Assembly: GCA_012728595.1 (NCBI GenBank)
Contig: JAAYEU010000025.1
Location: 1 to 57,474 of the forward strand
Length of the DNA stretch: 57,474 nucleotides
Source of the DNA: Tissierellia bacterium
GTDB taxonomy: Bacteria; Bacillota; Clostridia; Tissierellales; Tepidimicrobiaceae
Reading direction: 5' to 3'
Positions 45,702 through 53,611 of this stretch are shown piece by piece (positions within the stretch are counted from its first letter, which is position 1; each line of letters opens with the position of its first letter). The notes under the pieces were generated by a model. It saw only the letters and a program-made list of their open reading frames with translations, was not told the DNA's origin and searched no databases. The translations under genes and the position numbers were made by a program.

Positions 45702-46778
45702 ATGGAAAAAAAAATTTATTTTAATCTAGCTATGGTTGCAACCATTACCGCCATAGTAACTTCTACGGTTACCGCCTTTCTATTCGGAGATATTTATCAT
45801 TCAAATATAAATGGCAATTATATAGACTTAACTTCCAGATTCCTTTCTATACTTCCTGTTACGGTAGGAGTTTTAGTATTCATCTTAATAGGCCTATATC
45901 TAGTTGCCAATATATTGACTTCCAATATAATCAAACCAATTTCCATAGCTACCCAAAGTATTGAAAACATCCTTTCTGACCAGCAAATAGATTTAGATGA
46001 ACTTGAAGTCTACGAGGAGTTAAAACCCTTCATAAAGACCATTATGATACAAAAAATGGAGATAGAAAACTATATAATCCAACTAAAGGAAGCGGAAAAA
46101 TACAGAAGGGAGTTTACGGCTAATGTTTCCCACGAACTAAAAACCCCCCTTACTTCCATCAATGGATTTGCTGAGATGATTAGTACAGGCAATGTCAGCA
46201 AGGAGGATACCATAAAATTTGCAAACATAATCCATAAAGAAGGCACTAGGCTACTAACCCTAATTGATTCCATAATCGATTTAAGCCATATAGAAAATGA
46301 AAGCAAGGGCAAAAAAATGGAGACTATAAATATTTCAGAAATAGCTAAAGATGTGGTTACCCAGTTGAAGATAGCCGCAAAAAATAAGGGAGTTAGCTTA
46401 AAGTTAAATGTTGAAAATATAACCATCAAAGGCAATAAACGGATGATAAAAGACCTATTATATAATCTTATAGATAATGCAATTAAGTATAATAAACCCA
46501 ATGGGCAAGTGGACGTAATATTAAAGGAGTTAGAATACTTTTGCTCAGTTAAAGTCATAGATACTGGAATAGGCATTCCAGAAGAAGAACAGGATAAGGT
46601 ATTTCAAAGATTTTATATGGTGGACAAGAGCCGTTCTAAAAAAGTTGGCGGCTCAGGCCTTGGATTATCCATAGTAAAGCATATTGTAGCATGTCATGAT
46701 GGTGAAATAGATCTAAAGAGCAAGGAAGGTTTAGGTACTGAGATAGAAATAAGGTTACCCAAAGATTCATACAGATAA
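45702..46778 (+). CDS. Sensor histidine kinase (PhoR-like)
   Basis: 358 residues. Two transmembrane helices (about 7-29 and 48-70) bound an external loop of only about 18 residues, followed by a HAMP-like linker, the HisKA domain with phosphoacceptor H144 in NVSHELKTPL, and a HATPase domain with N box, DTGIGIPEEE and GGSGLGLSIVKHI. The PAS domain of many PhoR proteins is missing. With so little outside the membrane, sensing probably goes through the Pst-PhoU complex. Confidence 0.93.
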   Translation: MEKKIYFNLAMVATITAIVTSTVTAFLFGDIYHSNINGNYIDLTSRFLSILPVTVGVLVFILIGLYLVANILTSNIIKPISIATQSIENILSDQQIDLDELEVYEELKPFIKTIMIQKMEIENYIIQLKEAEKYRREFTANVSHELKTPLTSINGFAEMISTGNVSKEDTIKFANIIHKEGTRLLTLIDSIIDLSHIENESKGKKMETINISEIAKDVVTQLKIAAKNKGVSLKLNVENITIKGNKRMIKDLLYNLIDNAIKYNKPNGQVDVILKELEYFCSVKVIDTGIGIPEEEQDKVFQRFYMVDKSRSKKVGGSGLGLSIVKHIVACHDGEIDLKSKEGLGTEIEIRLPKDSYR

Positions 46779-46808
46779 AAACTCCCTCTAAAAATAGAGG
46801 GAATTTTT
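46778..46808. terminator. Terminator of the pst-pho operon
   Basis: TCCCTCTA-4-TAGAGGGA extended by AAA/TTT with one mismatch, then TTTTT. It also serves the convergent aminotransferase gene. Confidence 0.8.
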
Positions 46809-46810
46809 AT

Positions 46811-47992
46811 CTATAATTCTTCCCTTAATACCTGACCTAATCTTCTTATTCCTTCAACTATCCTTTCTTCATCCATGTTGGAATAGTTCATTCTGAAGGT
46901 ATTTTCATTGCCGCCATTAGGGAAGAAGGATCCACCTGGAACGAAAGCCACATTCTTTTCTAGGGCCTTTTCAGCTAACTTTCTTGCATTTACATGCTGT
47001 GGCAACACTACCCAGGTAAATAGTCCACCTTCTGGATTGGTAAATTTCACACCTTCTGGGAACTCTTCCTCCATAGCCTTTATCATGGTATCCTTTCTCT
47101 TCTTATATACCTTCTTTAGTTTTTCTATGTGCTCTTCTATATCATAAATTTCTAAAAACTTAGCTACTTCCATCTGAGATATGGTACTGGATTGTAGGTC
47201 TGCCCCTTGTTTTACTAAAATATACTTATTAAGTACTTCACCATCGGCTGCTACCCAGCCTAGCCTTAGTCCTGGACAGAATATTTTGGAGAATGTTCCT
47301 AGGAAGACCACCCTGCCCTCTGTATCAAAATGTTTAACTGCAGGCAGAATCTCTCCTTCAAATCTAAGTTCACCATAAGGATTATCTTCTATTATGGCCA
47401 CATTATATTTATTTGCTAACTCTACTAAGCCCTTCCTTCTTTCCAGTGACCAGGTTTTACCTGATGGATTTTGGAAATCGGGTATTACATAGATAAACTT
47501 AACATTTTCGTTTTCCTTAAGTGCCTCCTCAAGTTTTTCCATAATCATGCCTTCATCGTCGGTTTCAACTTCTACAAACCTTGGCTCATAAGCTTTAAAG
47601 GCATTTATTGCACCTAAGTAGCTGGGGCTTTCGCAGATTATAACATCTCCGGGGTTTATAAAGATCTTTGCAGAAAAGTCCAAGCCTTGTTGAGAACCAC
47701 TTGTAATTAAAATATTTTCAGCTTTTAAATCAACCTTTATCTTTTTCATTCTTTCTACTATTTTTTCCCTTAATGGTAGGTATCCTTCTGTTGGCCCATA
47801 TTGTAATGCGGCCGTTCCATTTTCATCTAATACTTCCTTTGCAACCCTTTTAAATTCCTCTACAGGGAATAATTCCGGTGCAGGCAATCCTCCTGCAAAT
47901 GAAATGACTTCTGGTCTTTGGGTCAATTTTAATAGTTCCCTAATCTCAGATGCTCTAATATTATCCATTCTCTTTGCATAGTTTAAACCCAT
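46811..47992 (-). CDS. PLP-dependent aminotransferase (2-aminoadipate/aromatic type)
   Basis: 393 residues, fold type I. Key segments are ISFAGGLPAPELFPVEEF, SGSQQGLDFSAKIF, YVIPDFQNPSGKTW, IIEDNPYGELRFEG and the PLP lysine in GTFSKIFCPGLRLGW. This subfamily covers 2-aminoadipate, aromatic and branched-chain aminotransferases. IorAB elsewhere in the window would use its aryl-pyruvate products, but they are not adjacent. The ATG follows an AAGGGGGG site. Confidence 0.9.
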   Translation of the reverse strand: MGLNYAKRMDNIRASEIRELLKLTQRPEVISFAGGLPAPELFPVEEFKRVAKEVLDENGTAALQYGPTEGYLPLREKIVERMKKIKVDLKAENILITSGSQQGLDFSAKIFINPGDVIICESPSYLGAINAFKAYEPRFVEVETDDEGMIMEKLEEALKENENVKFIYVIPDFQNPSGKTWSLERRKGLVELANKYNVAIIEDNPYGELRFEGEILPAVKHFDTEGRVVFLGTFSKIFCPGLRLGWVAADGEVLNKYILVKQGADLQSSTISQMEVAKFLEIYDIEEHIEKLKKVYKKRKDTMIKAMEEEFPEGVKFTNPEGGLFTWVVLPQHVNARKLAEKALEKNVAFVPGGSFFPNGGNENTFRMNYSNMDEERIVEGIRRLGQVLREEL

Positions 47993-48167
47993 TAAAAAAC
48001 CCCCCTTAAGTTTATAAAAACGTTTTCCTGTTAATTATTAAATAATGTCCTATATATATAGTTTACTATTATAAATCCAAATTGTCTAATGTTTTAACCA
48101 AGTTTAATACAAATTTCTGGAAGTTTAACTATTCTGACTTTTCAAAAATATAATCCCTCCAAAAAAA

Positions 48168-48202
48168 GCTATTTTCTGGTATTTTATTAACCAGAAAATA
48201 GC
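48168..48202 (-). terminator. Terminator of the yedF-DUF951 unit
   Basis: GCTATTTTCTGGT and ACCAGAAAATAGC, 13 perfect pairs with a 9-base loop, then seven T's on the minus strand. Confidence 0.9.
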
Positions 48203-48203
48203 C

Positions 48204-48440
48204 CTATTCCCTTTCCTTCTTTCCCTTATAATGGACTATGCTTATCCACTTATCATCAACTAAAATCTTTCTAACCCGCCTTTCAAAGTCTATCCTGGGT
48301 AACCAGATTTGTCTATCACAGCCCAAGCATTTAAGCTTAATATCTACCCCTGTCCGAATTATTTCCCATTTATTTTCGCCACAGGGATGGGGTTTTTTCA
48401 AAGTTACAACATCCCCTAAATCATAATGAAGTATCATCAT
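48204..48440 (-). CDS. DUF951 protein
   Basis: 78 residues. The pattern YDLGDVVTLKKPHPCGENKW followed by RTGVDIKLKCLGCDRQIWLP is the DUF951 signature, with three cysteines (PCG, CLGC) that may hold a metal. Function unknown; it may bind nucleic acid. It overlaps the mscS gene by 4 bases, an arrangement common in Clostridia. Confidence 0.9.
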   Translation of the reverse strand: MMILHYDLGDVVTLKKPHPCGENKWEIIRTGVDIKLKCLGCDRQIWLPRIDFERRVRKILVDDKWISIVHYKGKKERE

Positions 48441-49300
48441 CTATCCCTCCCAAAGCTACCACTTACTATATCCATCTTAGGATAGGGTACCCTTATATTT
48501 TCCCTTTCAAAGTCTTCCTTTATAGCTTTCCTTAAAACCCTTTCAACACTCCACTGGGACATGGGCTTAGTTTTAGCTATTACCGTTATATCCATACTAT
48601 ATTCCCCTAAATCGGTGACTCCTAATATGGTAGGTCCCTCAACAATATCCTCATTGCTTCTTCTCAACTCTTCAGAAACTCCATCTAATACCCCTATTAC
48701 CCTATCTATATCCTCATCATAACTAACTCTTACCTTAACCAAGGCCCGCATGGCCCCTCTAGTCTTGTTGGTTACAACGCTAATGCTGCTATTGGGTATA
48801 ATATGGAGTTCTCCTGAAAAATCCCTTAATTTGGTTACCCTTAAACCTAATTCCTCGACTACTCCACTGAATTCTCCAATTTGAACATAATCTCCCACGG
48901 AAAACTGGTCTTCAAACAGGATAAAAAAGCCTGTTATTATATCCTTTATAAGGGACTGGGCACCAAAGCTTATGGCCAAGCCTCCTATACCAGCAGTAGC
49001 TAGAATGGAGCTGGTGTTTATCCCAAATATATCTAATGTTATTAGTATACCTATAAAATAGTATAGATATTTTATGATATTTTTAAGGACGGTGGTTAGG
49101 GTATTAAGCTTTTTTTCATCGACAGTGAAAATTCTTTTCTTTCTGCTTTCCACAGCCTTATCTATTATAACATAAGATACCTTTATCAATATCCTTATAA
49201 TAATAAGGGTTAGTGCTATCTTTAAAGTCTTCCCTAATATATTTAAGCTTCCATCATCCCTTTTAATGAATTCGTCGAAGAAGTATAATACCCTATCCAT
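48437..49300 (-). CDS. Small-conductance mechanosensitive channel (MscS family)
   Basis: 287 residues. Three N-terminal transmembrane helices are followed by the pore helix (ILATAGIGGLAISFGAQSLI) and the cytoplasmic beta domain with DQFSVGDYVQIGEFSGVVEE and PNSSISVVTN. These channels release solutes on osmotic down-shock. ATG 49312 is open, but the one at 49300 lies just after GGAGG. Confidence 0.93.
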   Translation of the reverse strand: MDRVLYFFDEFIKRDDGSLNILGKTLKIALTLIIIRILIKVSYVIIDKAVESRKKRIFTVDEKKLNTLTTVLKNIIKYLYYFIGILITLDIFGINTSSILATAGIGGLAISFGAQSLIKDIITGFFILFEDQFSVGDYVQIGEFSGVVEELGLRVTKLRDFSGELHIIPNSSISVVTNKTRGAMRALVKVRVSYDEDIDRVIGVLDGVSEELRRSNEDIVEGPTILGVTDLGEYSMDITVIAKTKPMSQWSVERVLRKAIKEDFERENIRVPYPKMDIVSGSFGRDR

Positions 49301-49311
49301 AATAACCTCCA

Positions 49312-49578
49312 TTAATTAAGCCTTTCTGCCTTATAACCTTGATCATCTTTTACCATCTTAAATATCCCATCTATGGTCAATTTGTTTTTCTCGATAATAT
49401 CCTTGACCAAATCTATATCCTCTAAATCGAATTTAATGGCTAAACCACAGCTACGAGTTATTTCCCTTGGAGTCGGTATGGTTCTATAATTGATATTTTG
49501 TTCCTTAAATGCTATGTCTCCCTGTATTGCATAATGGGTAGATTTAAAGGTAATTACTCCAAATTCTATTTCCTTCAT
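49312..49578 (-). CDS. DUF3343 putative Se/S carrier-like protein
   Basis: 88 residues beginning EIEFGVITFKSTHYAIQGD, with IPTPREITRSCGLAIKFD, the conserved single cysteine of DUF3343. The family is annotated as a putative selenium/sulfur carrier and is found next to yedF. The two genes are 19 bases apart. Confidence 0.88.
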   Translation of the reverse strand: MKEIEFGVITFKSTHYAIQGDIAFKEQNINYRTIPTPREITRSCGLAIKFDLEDIDLVKDIIEKNKLTIDGIFKMVKDDQGYKAERLN

Positions 49579-49597
49579 TCTAGCAAACTCTCCTATC

Positions 49598-50191
49598 CTA
49601 TATAGTTATAGTATTGGTTGGATTCTTTAATTTTTCATAAATAGTATACATATTTGATATTTCTCCCACTTTTAATTTATCTTTGATTTCATAATAATCT
49701 AAGCAGGTTCCACAGGATATAATCTCCACTCCTTCAGCTTCTAATTTCCTTAAATCCTCTAATACTTCTGAGCCTTCACAGGTTAAATAAACTCCAGAGT
49801 TGAAAAACACCAGGGTAGATGGATAAGGAGTAGCTTCCGTTAAAGTGTATACAAAAGACTTCATCAAAATTTTTCCTAATTCCTCAGAACCTTTACCCAT
49901 TAGATTGGAAGTAAAAGCTATGGTTAAATCCTTAAAGGTGTCAGGTATACATACATTGGCATCTTCTGAAAGCTGACCCTTAGTTATGGTTATATAATAT
50001 TCATTTTCACCTTTTTTGTCAACTTTATAATCGTATCCTGCATTCTTTGCAAGCTTAGATACATTATCCTTTGCCACTTCATTATCCACTATGGTAGTTA
50101 TTACCCCTTCAGTTATCTTATCTAACTCCTTTTTGGTCATTATAACTGGTTTAGGACATGCTTGTCCTCTTGCATCTACTTTTATATTCAT
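49598..50191 (-). CDS. yedF: Selenium-metabolism sulfurtransferase-like protein YedF
   Basis: 197 residues. An N-terminal TusA-type domain has the active cysteine C12 in GQACPKPV. A C-terminal DsrE/F-like domain has FTSNLMGKGSEELG, FFNSGVYLTCEGS and a cysteine in EIISCGTCLDYY. YedF is linked by genome context to selenium utilisation, so selenoproteins or selenouridine in this organism are likely. ATG 50191 follows GAGGAGG. Confidence 0.93.
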   Translation of the reverse strand: MNIKVDARGQACPKPVIMTKKELDKITEGVITTIVDNEVAKDNVSKLAKNAGYDYKVDKKGENEYYITITKGQLSEDANVCIPDTFKDLTIAFTSNLMGKGSEELGKILMKSFVYTLTEATPYPSTLVFFNSGVYLTCEGSEVLEDLRKLEAEGVEIISCGTCLDYYEIKDKLKVGEISNMYTIYEKLKNPTNTITI

Positions 50192-50490
50192 AACCAAACC
50201 TCCTCATAATCTTTATAGATATATTATACTATTTCCCCATAACGGTTAATTATTAGTATTGTCTATAAGCTTAGCTGATTATATAAATTACCTTTATACT
50301 ATTAGTTCTAATAGCCCAGTATTTATGGGTAAATTAATTTTTCAAAGGAATTCCCTTAATATTTTTAATGTCTTAATTAAAATTATTAAGATTTTTATTG
50401 ACATTATTCAATTTTAGTATTAATATATTATTAAACACAATATTGATCAATCTATACCCTTTATTATACCCCAATTTATATTCCATCTTA
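50192..50490. other. Intergenic region upstream of the shared-mini-domain cluster
   Basis: About 300 AT-rich bases. The only feature I can support is the promoter at 50398-50426. A small palindrome, TATTAGTTCTAATA, lies near 50300. No gene or RNA is recognised. Confidence 0.5.
50398..50426 (+). promoter_or_regulatory. Sigma-A promoter of the DUF2089/DUF4097 cluster
   Basis: TTGACA (50398-50403), 17 bases, TAATAT (50421-50426). The TTG of the -35 was also a formal start codon of the first gene, which this reading rules out. Confidence 0.7.
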
Positions 50491-50928
50491 ATGGATGAGC
50501 TCAAATTTGCCTTACCAGGAGGGATTGCCTTGGAAAATAGTATTAAAGAAATTTTAAATGGGCTGAATGGTGGGAAGATTAAATATGAAGATGCCATTAA
50601 ATCAATTAAAGGTATTCATTGTAAAACTAAAAAGATTAAGAAAAAGGCTACTGGAATTAAAATATCTGTAATAGATGAAAAACATTCTATAAACCTGCCT
50701 AAGCTACCTTTTGGATTAATATCCCTTTTAATAGATATAGGTTTTGGATTAAGTTCTATAGCCATCAGGTTAATAGATGATTTAGATGAAGATACTAAAA
50801 AAATTTTAGATTCAATAGATAAGAAGGATATCAAGGAAATAATTAAGGTGGTTAAAAAATGTGGACCCTTTGATTTGATAGATATAGAACAAGGTGATAG
50901 TACAAAGGTTAAAATATCGGTACTTTAA
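50491..50928 (+). CDS. Unknown protein with SHOCT-like mini-domain
   Basis: 145 residues from the ATG at 50491, which has no clear Shine-Dalgarno site. It has an N-terminal segment with ILNGLNGGKIKYEDAIKSIK, a helical hairpin related to the SHOCT-like motif of its neighbours. A C-terminal domain follows (about 55-145) with an ISV...SINLP strand pair, a hydrophobic helix (ISLLIDIGFGLSSIAIRLID) and an IDIEQGDSTKVKISV ending. That same order (strand, INIP-like turn, helix, acidic helix, IDIEEGDxVxI) recurs in the gene at 52579. No function is known. Confidence 0.7.
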   Translation: MDELKFALPGGIALENSIKEILNGLNGGKIKYEDAIKSIKGIHCKTKKIKKKATGIKISVIDEKHSINLPKLPFGLISLLIDIGFGLSSIAIRLIDDLDEDTKKILDSIDKKDIKEIIKVVKKCGPFDLIDIEQGDSTKVKISVL

Positions 50929-50945
50929 AATAGGAGAGTGAAAAT

Positions 50946-51314
50946 ATGGCTAGAGAAGTATTGGGCAGATGCCCAGTCTGCGGAGAAGAATTAAGGGTGA
51001 GTAAATTAAGTTGTAGTAACTGTCATACAAATATAGAGGGAAATTTTACCCTCTGTAAGTTCTGCAAGCTATCCTCTGAACAAAAAAATTTTTTGGAAGC
51101 CTTCATTAGGAATAGAGGAAATATCAAGGAAATAGAGAAAGATTTAGGCATATCCTATCCTACGGTCAGGAACAAATTGGAGGATGTAATAGAGGCATTA
51201 GGATATAAGCCCAGATATAATGAACCTAAGGTAAATAGGAAGGAAATATTGAAAAAACTAGATGAAGGAGAAATTACCTCTGAAGAGGCTATAAAGCTTC
51301 TTAAAGGAGAATAA
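50946..51314 (+). CDS. DUF2089 zinc-ribbon/HTH protein
   Basis: 122 residues. Cysteines C9, C12, C23 and C26 form a zinc ribbon, and C37 and C40 may form a second site. A helix-turn-helix follows (about 50-85: KNFLEAFIRNRGNIKEIEKD, LGISYPTVRNKLEDVIEALGY), so it probably binds DNA and may control this cluster. The C-terminus (about 99-122, ILKKLDEGEITSEEAIKLLK) is the same mini-domain that begins the next two proteins. The ATG follows TAGGAGAG. Confidence 0.9.
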   Translation: MAREVLGRCPVCGEELRVSKLSCSNCHTNIEGNFTLCKFCKLSSEQKNFLEAFIRNRGNIKEIEKDLGISYPTVRNKLEDVIEALGYKPRYNEPKVNRKEILKKLDEGEITSEEAIKLLKGE

Positions 51315-51326
51315 AGGGGGATTTAA

Positions 51327-52568
51327 ATGAGGGATGAAAAGTTAATGATTCTAACCATGTTGGAAGAAGGCAAAATAACAAGCCAGGAAGCAATTAAGCT
51401 ATTGGAAGCCTTAGAGGAAACAGACTACTTCATGGACTATGGAACAAATGAAGATGAAGAAAAATCCATTAACCTAGAACAAGCTAAGGAAAATTTAATA
51501 GAGGCGTTAGAAAAGAATATTGAGGACAGGAAAGAGAAAATAGAAAACATTGGAATAGACATAGGAAATAAGCTGGCTAATGCATTTAATAATTTATTCG
51601 GCACAGGAAATCTATTTAATCTATCGGGAAATTACAAGGTAATTAATACCCAGCTTGAGAAGGATATTTCCCATTTAGATGAAGCCAGTCTAGTGGTAAA
51701 GTCCATCAATGGTAAAATCGATGTAAAAAGCTGGGGAGAAGATAAGCTATTGATAAAGATCACCTATAGATATAAGAATAACAGTTTCACCCAAGATAAT
51801 AGCTTTTATGAGCTATATGAAGAGGATAATAGGATAATATTTAAACCCCTATATACCAATAATGTGATGATGGATTTAAGCCTATATTTACCACAAAAAC
51901 ATTATAAGGAGATAAGCTTAACAACATCTAACGGAAGAATCCAGCTTGAGGATTTGAAATTAAATCTACTAACATGTAATACCAGCAATGCCTCCATTTC
52001 CCTAGAAGATATAGTAGGAGAAAATGTGGACATATCAACTAAGAATGGAAAAATCAACTTAAGGGACATATCCTCCCCCATATTAAAGGCAGTTAGCACC
52101 AATGCAAGTATCAAGTTAGAAGATATCGAAAGTAGGGACTTAATGGTTGCCACTAAAAATGGAAGAATTACACTTTCCCATATAGCTGGAGAGGGGATCA
52201 CCGTCAAAAGTTCTAACGGCAGCATTGAGGCTGACAACTTAAAGGGTAAGGTAATTAATCTGGATACATCCAATGGCAAGATAATATGTAGGGATTTAGA
52301 CGATGAAAGGATTAGGGAGTTAAACCTTTCTACTTCCAATTCCACCATAGATGTGGAGATGAACCATTTGAGTAAAATGGGCTACTACCAGCTGGAAACA
52401 TCCCTTGGAAATATTAATCTAGATATACCAGGCCTTGTCTATAAGGAAAATAAGCAAATAGATTTAGGCATAAAAAAGATAATAGCCCATAGTATTAACT
52501 TCAATGAGGATGAAGAGCATTTCATTTTAAATGCTTCTACTTCAAATGGTTCGATTAAAATAAGATAG
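51327..52568 (+). CDS. DUF4097 beta-strand repeat protein with SHOCT-like N-terminus
   Basis: 413 residues. Residues 6-28 (ILTMLEEGKITSQEAIKLLE) are the shared mini-domain. An acidic helical linker follows (about 30-100), then a DUF4097 beta-solenoid (about 115-413) built of repeats such as SNGRIQLEDL, TSNASISLEDI, TKNGKINLRDI, SNGSIEADNL and TSNGSIKI. There is no signal peptide, so the solenoid is probably cytoplasmic. Relatives such as YvlB are associated with envelope stress. It lies 12 bases after DUF2089. Confidence 0.88.
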   Translation: MRDEKLMILTMLEEGKITSQEAIKLLEALEETDYFMDYGTNEDEEKSINLEQAKENLIEALEKNIEDRKEKIENIGIDIGNKLANAFNNLFGTGNLFNLSGNYKVINTQLEKDISHLDEASLVVKSINGKIDVKSWGEDKLLIKITYRYKNNSFTQDNSFYELYEEDNRIIFKPLYTNNVMMDLSLYLPQKHYKEISLTTSNGRIQLEDLKLNLLTCNTSNASISLEDIVGENVDISTKNGKINLRDISSPILKAVSTNASIKLEDIESRDLMVATKNGRITLSHIAGEGITVKSSNGSIEADNLKGKVINLDTSNGKIICRDLDDERIRELNLSTSNSTIDVEMNHLSKMGYYQLETSLGNINLDIPGLVYKENKQIDLGIKKIIAHSINFNEDEEHFILNASTSNGSIKIR

Positions 52569-52578
52569 GGGGATTAAA

Positions 52579-52968
52579 ATGGCAGATTTTAAAGAGGAAA
52601 AATTACAAATCCTTAAGATGATAGAGGAAGGTAAGATTACCAGCCAAGAAGGAATAGAGCTATTAGAGGCCCTTAATGAAACTAAAGTAAAGTATGATGA
52701 AGAGCAAAAATCTAGATGGATAAGGATAAGGGTTCATGAGCCTAATAATAAGACCAGGGTAAATGTAAACATACCCGTGGCCATAGTAGATGCAGGTATG
52801 AAAATAGTTAGCAAGCTTGCTCCAAATGTAAACACTGAACTGAAGGAGTCGGGCTTTAGCGAGGAAGATTTAAAGGACTTATTTCAAGCTATAAAAGACG
52901 GAGCAAGTGGAAAATTAGTCGATATAGAAACTGAAGAGGGAGATAGGGTTGAAATAGTAGTAGAATAA
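52579..52968 (+). CDS. Unknown protein with SHOCT-like N-terminus
   Basis: 129 residues. Residues 8-29 (ILKMIEEGKITSQEGIELLE) are nearly identical to the start of the previous protein. The rest (WIRIRVHEPNNKTRVNVNIP, a helix VDAGMKIVSKLAP, LKDLFQAIKDGASGKLVDIE and EGDRVEIVV) matches the C-terminal domain of the gene at 50491. Ten bases after the DUF4097 gene and followed by a terminator, so it closes the operon. Function unknown. Confidence 0.82.
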   Translation: MADFKEEKLQILKMIEEGKITSQEGIELLEALNETKVKYDEEQKSRWIRIRVHEPNNKTRVNVNIPVAIVDAGMKIVSKLAPNVNTELKESGFSEEDLKDLFQAIKDGASGKLVDIETEEGDRVEIVVE

Positions 52969-52986
52969 TCCCAGTTTGGGATTATT
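52964..52986 (+). terminator. Terminator of the DUF2089/DUF4097 cluster
   Basis: AATAATCCCA-3-TGGGATTATT, ten perfect pairs, then CTTTTTTT. Confidence 0.9.
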
Positions 52987-52991
52987 CTTTT

Positions 52992-53585
52992 TTATATAAA
53001 ATTATTATCAAATATATTTAGATCTAAGGTTAAATCCCTTAAATGATAGAGGATTATGGAATTTTCTACCCCTTCCCCTATAAAGGACTGGGGGAAGAAA
53101 GTACTTATTGGAGATAGGACCAAATTTAGTAGATAGATTATAAAGACCCCTTCTATTAATCCAAATATCATTCCTCCCATTTTGTTCAACTGTTTCAGCA
53201 AGGGTGCTCTTAACATAAAGGAGAAAAGTCCCAGTATAAAGCTTATAATTGCATTGGATATCAATAAAACAATTATGATGGATGAAATGCTAATAATGAC
53301 CTTTAACAAACCCTGGGCAAAAAGGTTGGGTATATAGTGTATATCCCCTTTTATTTTAGAATGGAATAGTATTCTCAATATACCATCCGTTATAATCCTA
53401 AAGAAGTTATATAATACTGGGGTATTGGTTATATATTTGGATACCACAGGATAATAGTTTTTAACGATTAAAATATTGAGTATTACCTGTATGATATTGA
53501 ATAAGGATAAGATTAATCCTAATCTTAATCCCTTGGAAATGGTATAGATGATTATGAATATAATAAGTAGATCTAACCAGTTCAA
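52992..53585 (-). CDS. CvpA-family membrane protein
   Basis: 197 residues with four or five hydrophobic helices. NWLDLLIIFIIIYTISKGLR at the start, and the later helices with a GLIEGVFIIYLLNLVL segment, fit the CvpA/colicin V production family. Members occur widely with unclear roles in the envelope. The start is a TTG (53585) with a weak site. It lies 26 bases downstream of the DUF5711 gene. Confidence 0.82.
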   Translation of the reverse strand: MNWLDLLIIFIIIYTISKGLRLGLILSLFNIIQVILNILIVKNYYPVVSKYITNTPVLYNFFRIITDGILRILFHSKIKGDIHYIPNLFAQGLLKVIISISSIIIVLLISNAIISFILGLFSFMLRAPLLKQLNKMGGMIFGLIEGVFIIYLLNLVLSPISTFFPQSFIGEGVENSIILYHLRDLTLDLNIFDNNFI

Positions 53586-53611
53586 TCCAACTCACCAAAC
53601 CTTATCTATTA

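Noticed and set aside
46070-46576. 168-residue frame opposite the PhoR-like kinase gene
   Set aside because: Reverse shadow of a gene with intact kinase motifs; no start site or family likeness.
50398-50490. N-terminal extension of the first cluster gene from TTG 50398
   Set aside because: The TTG is part of a TTGACA -35 element with a -10 at the right distance, so translation should begin downstream at ATG 50491.
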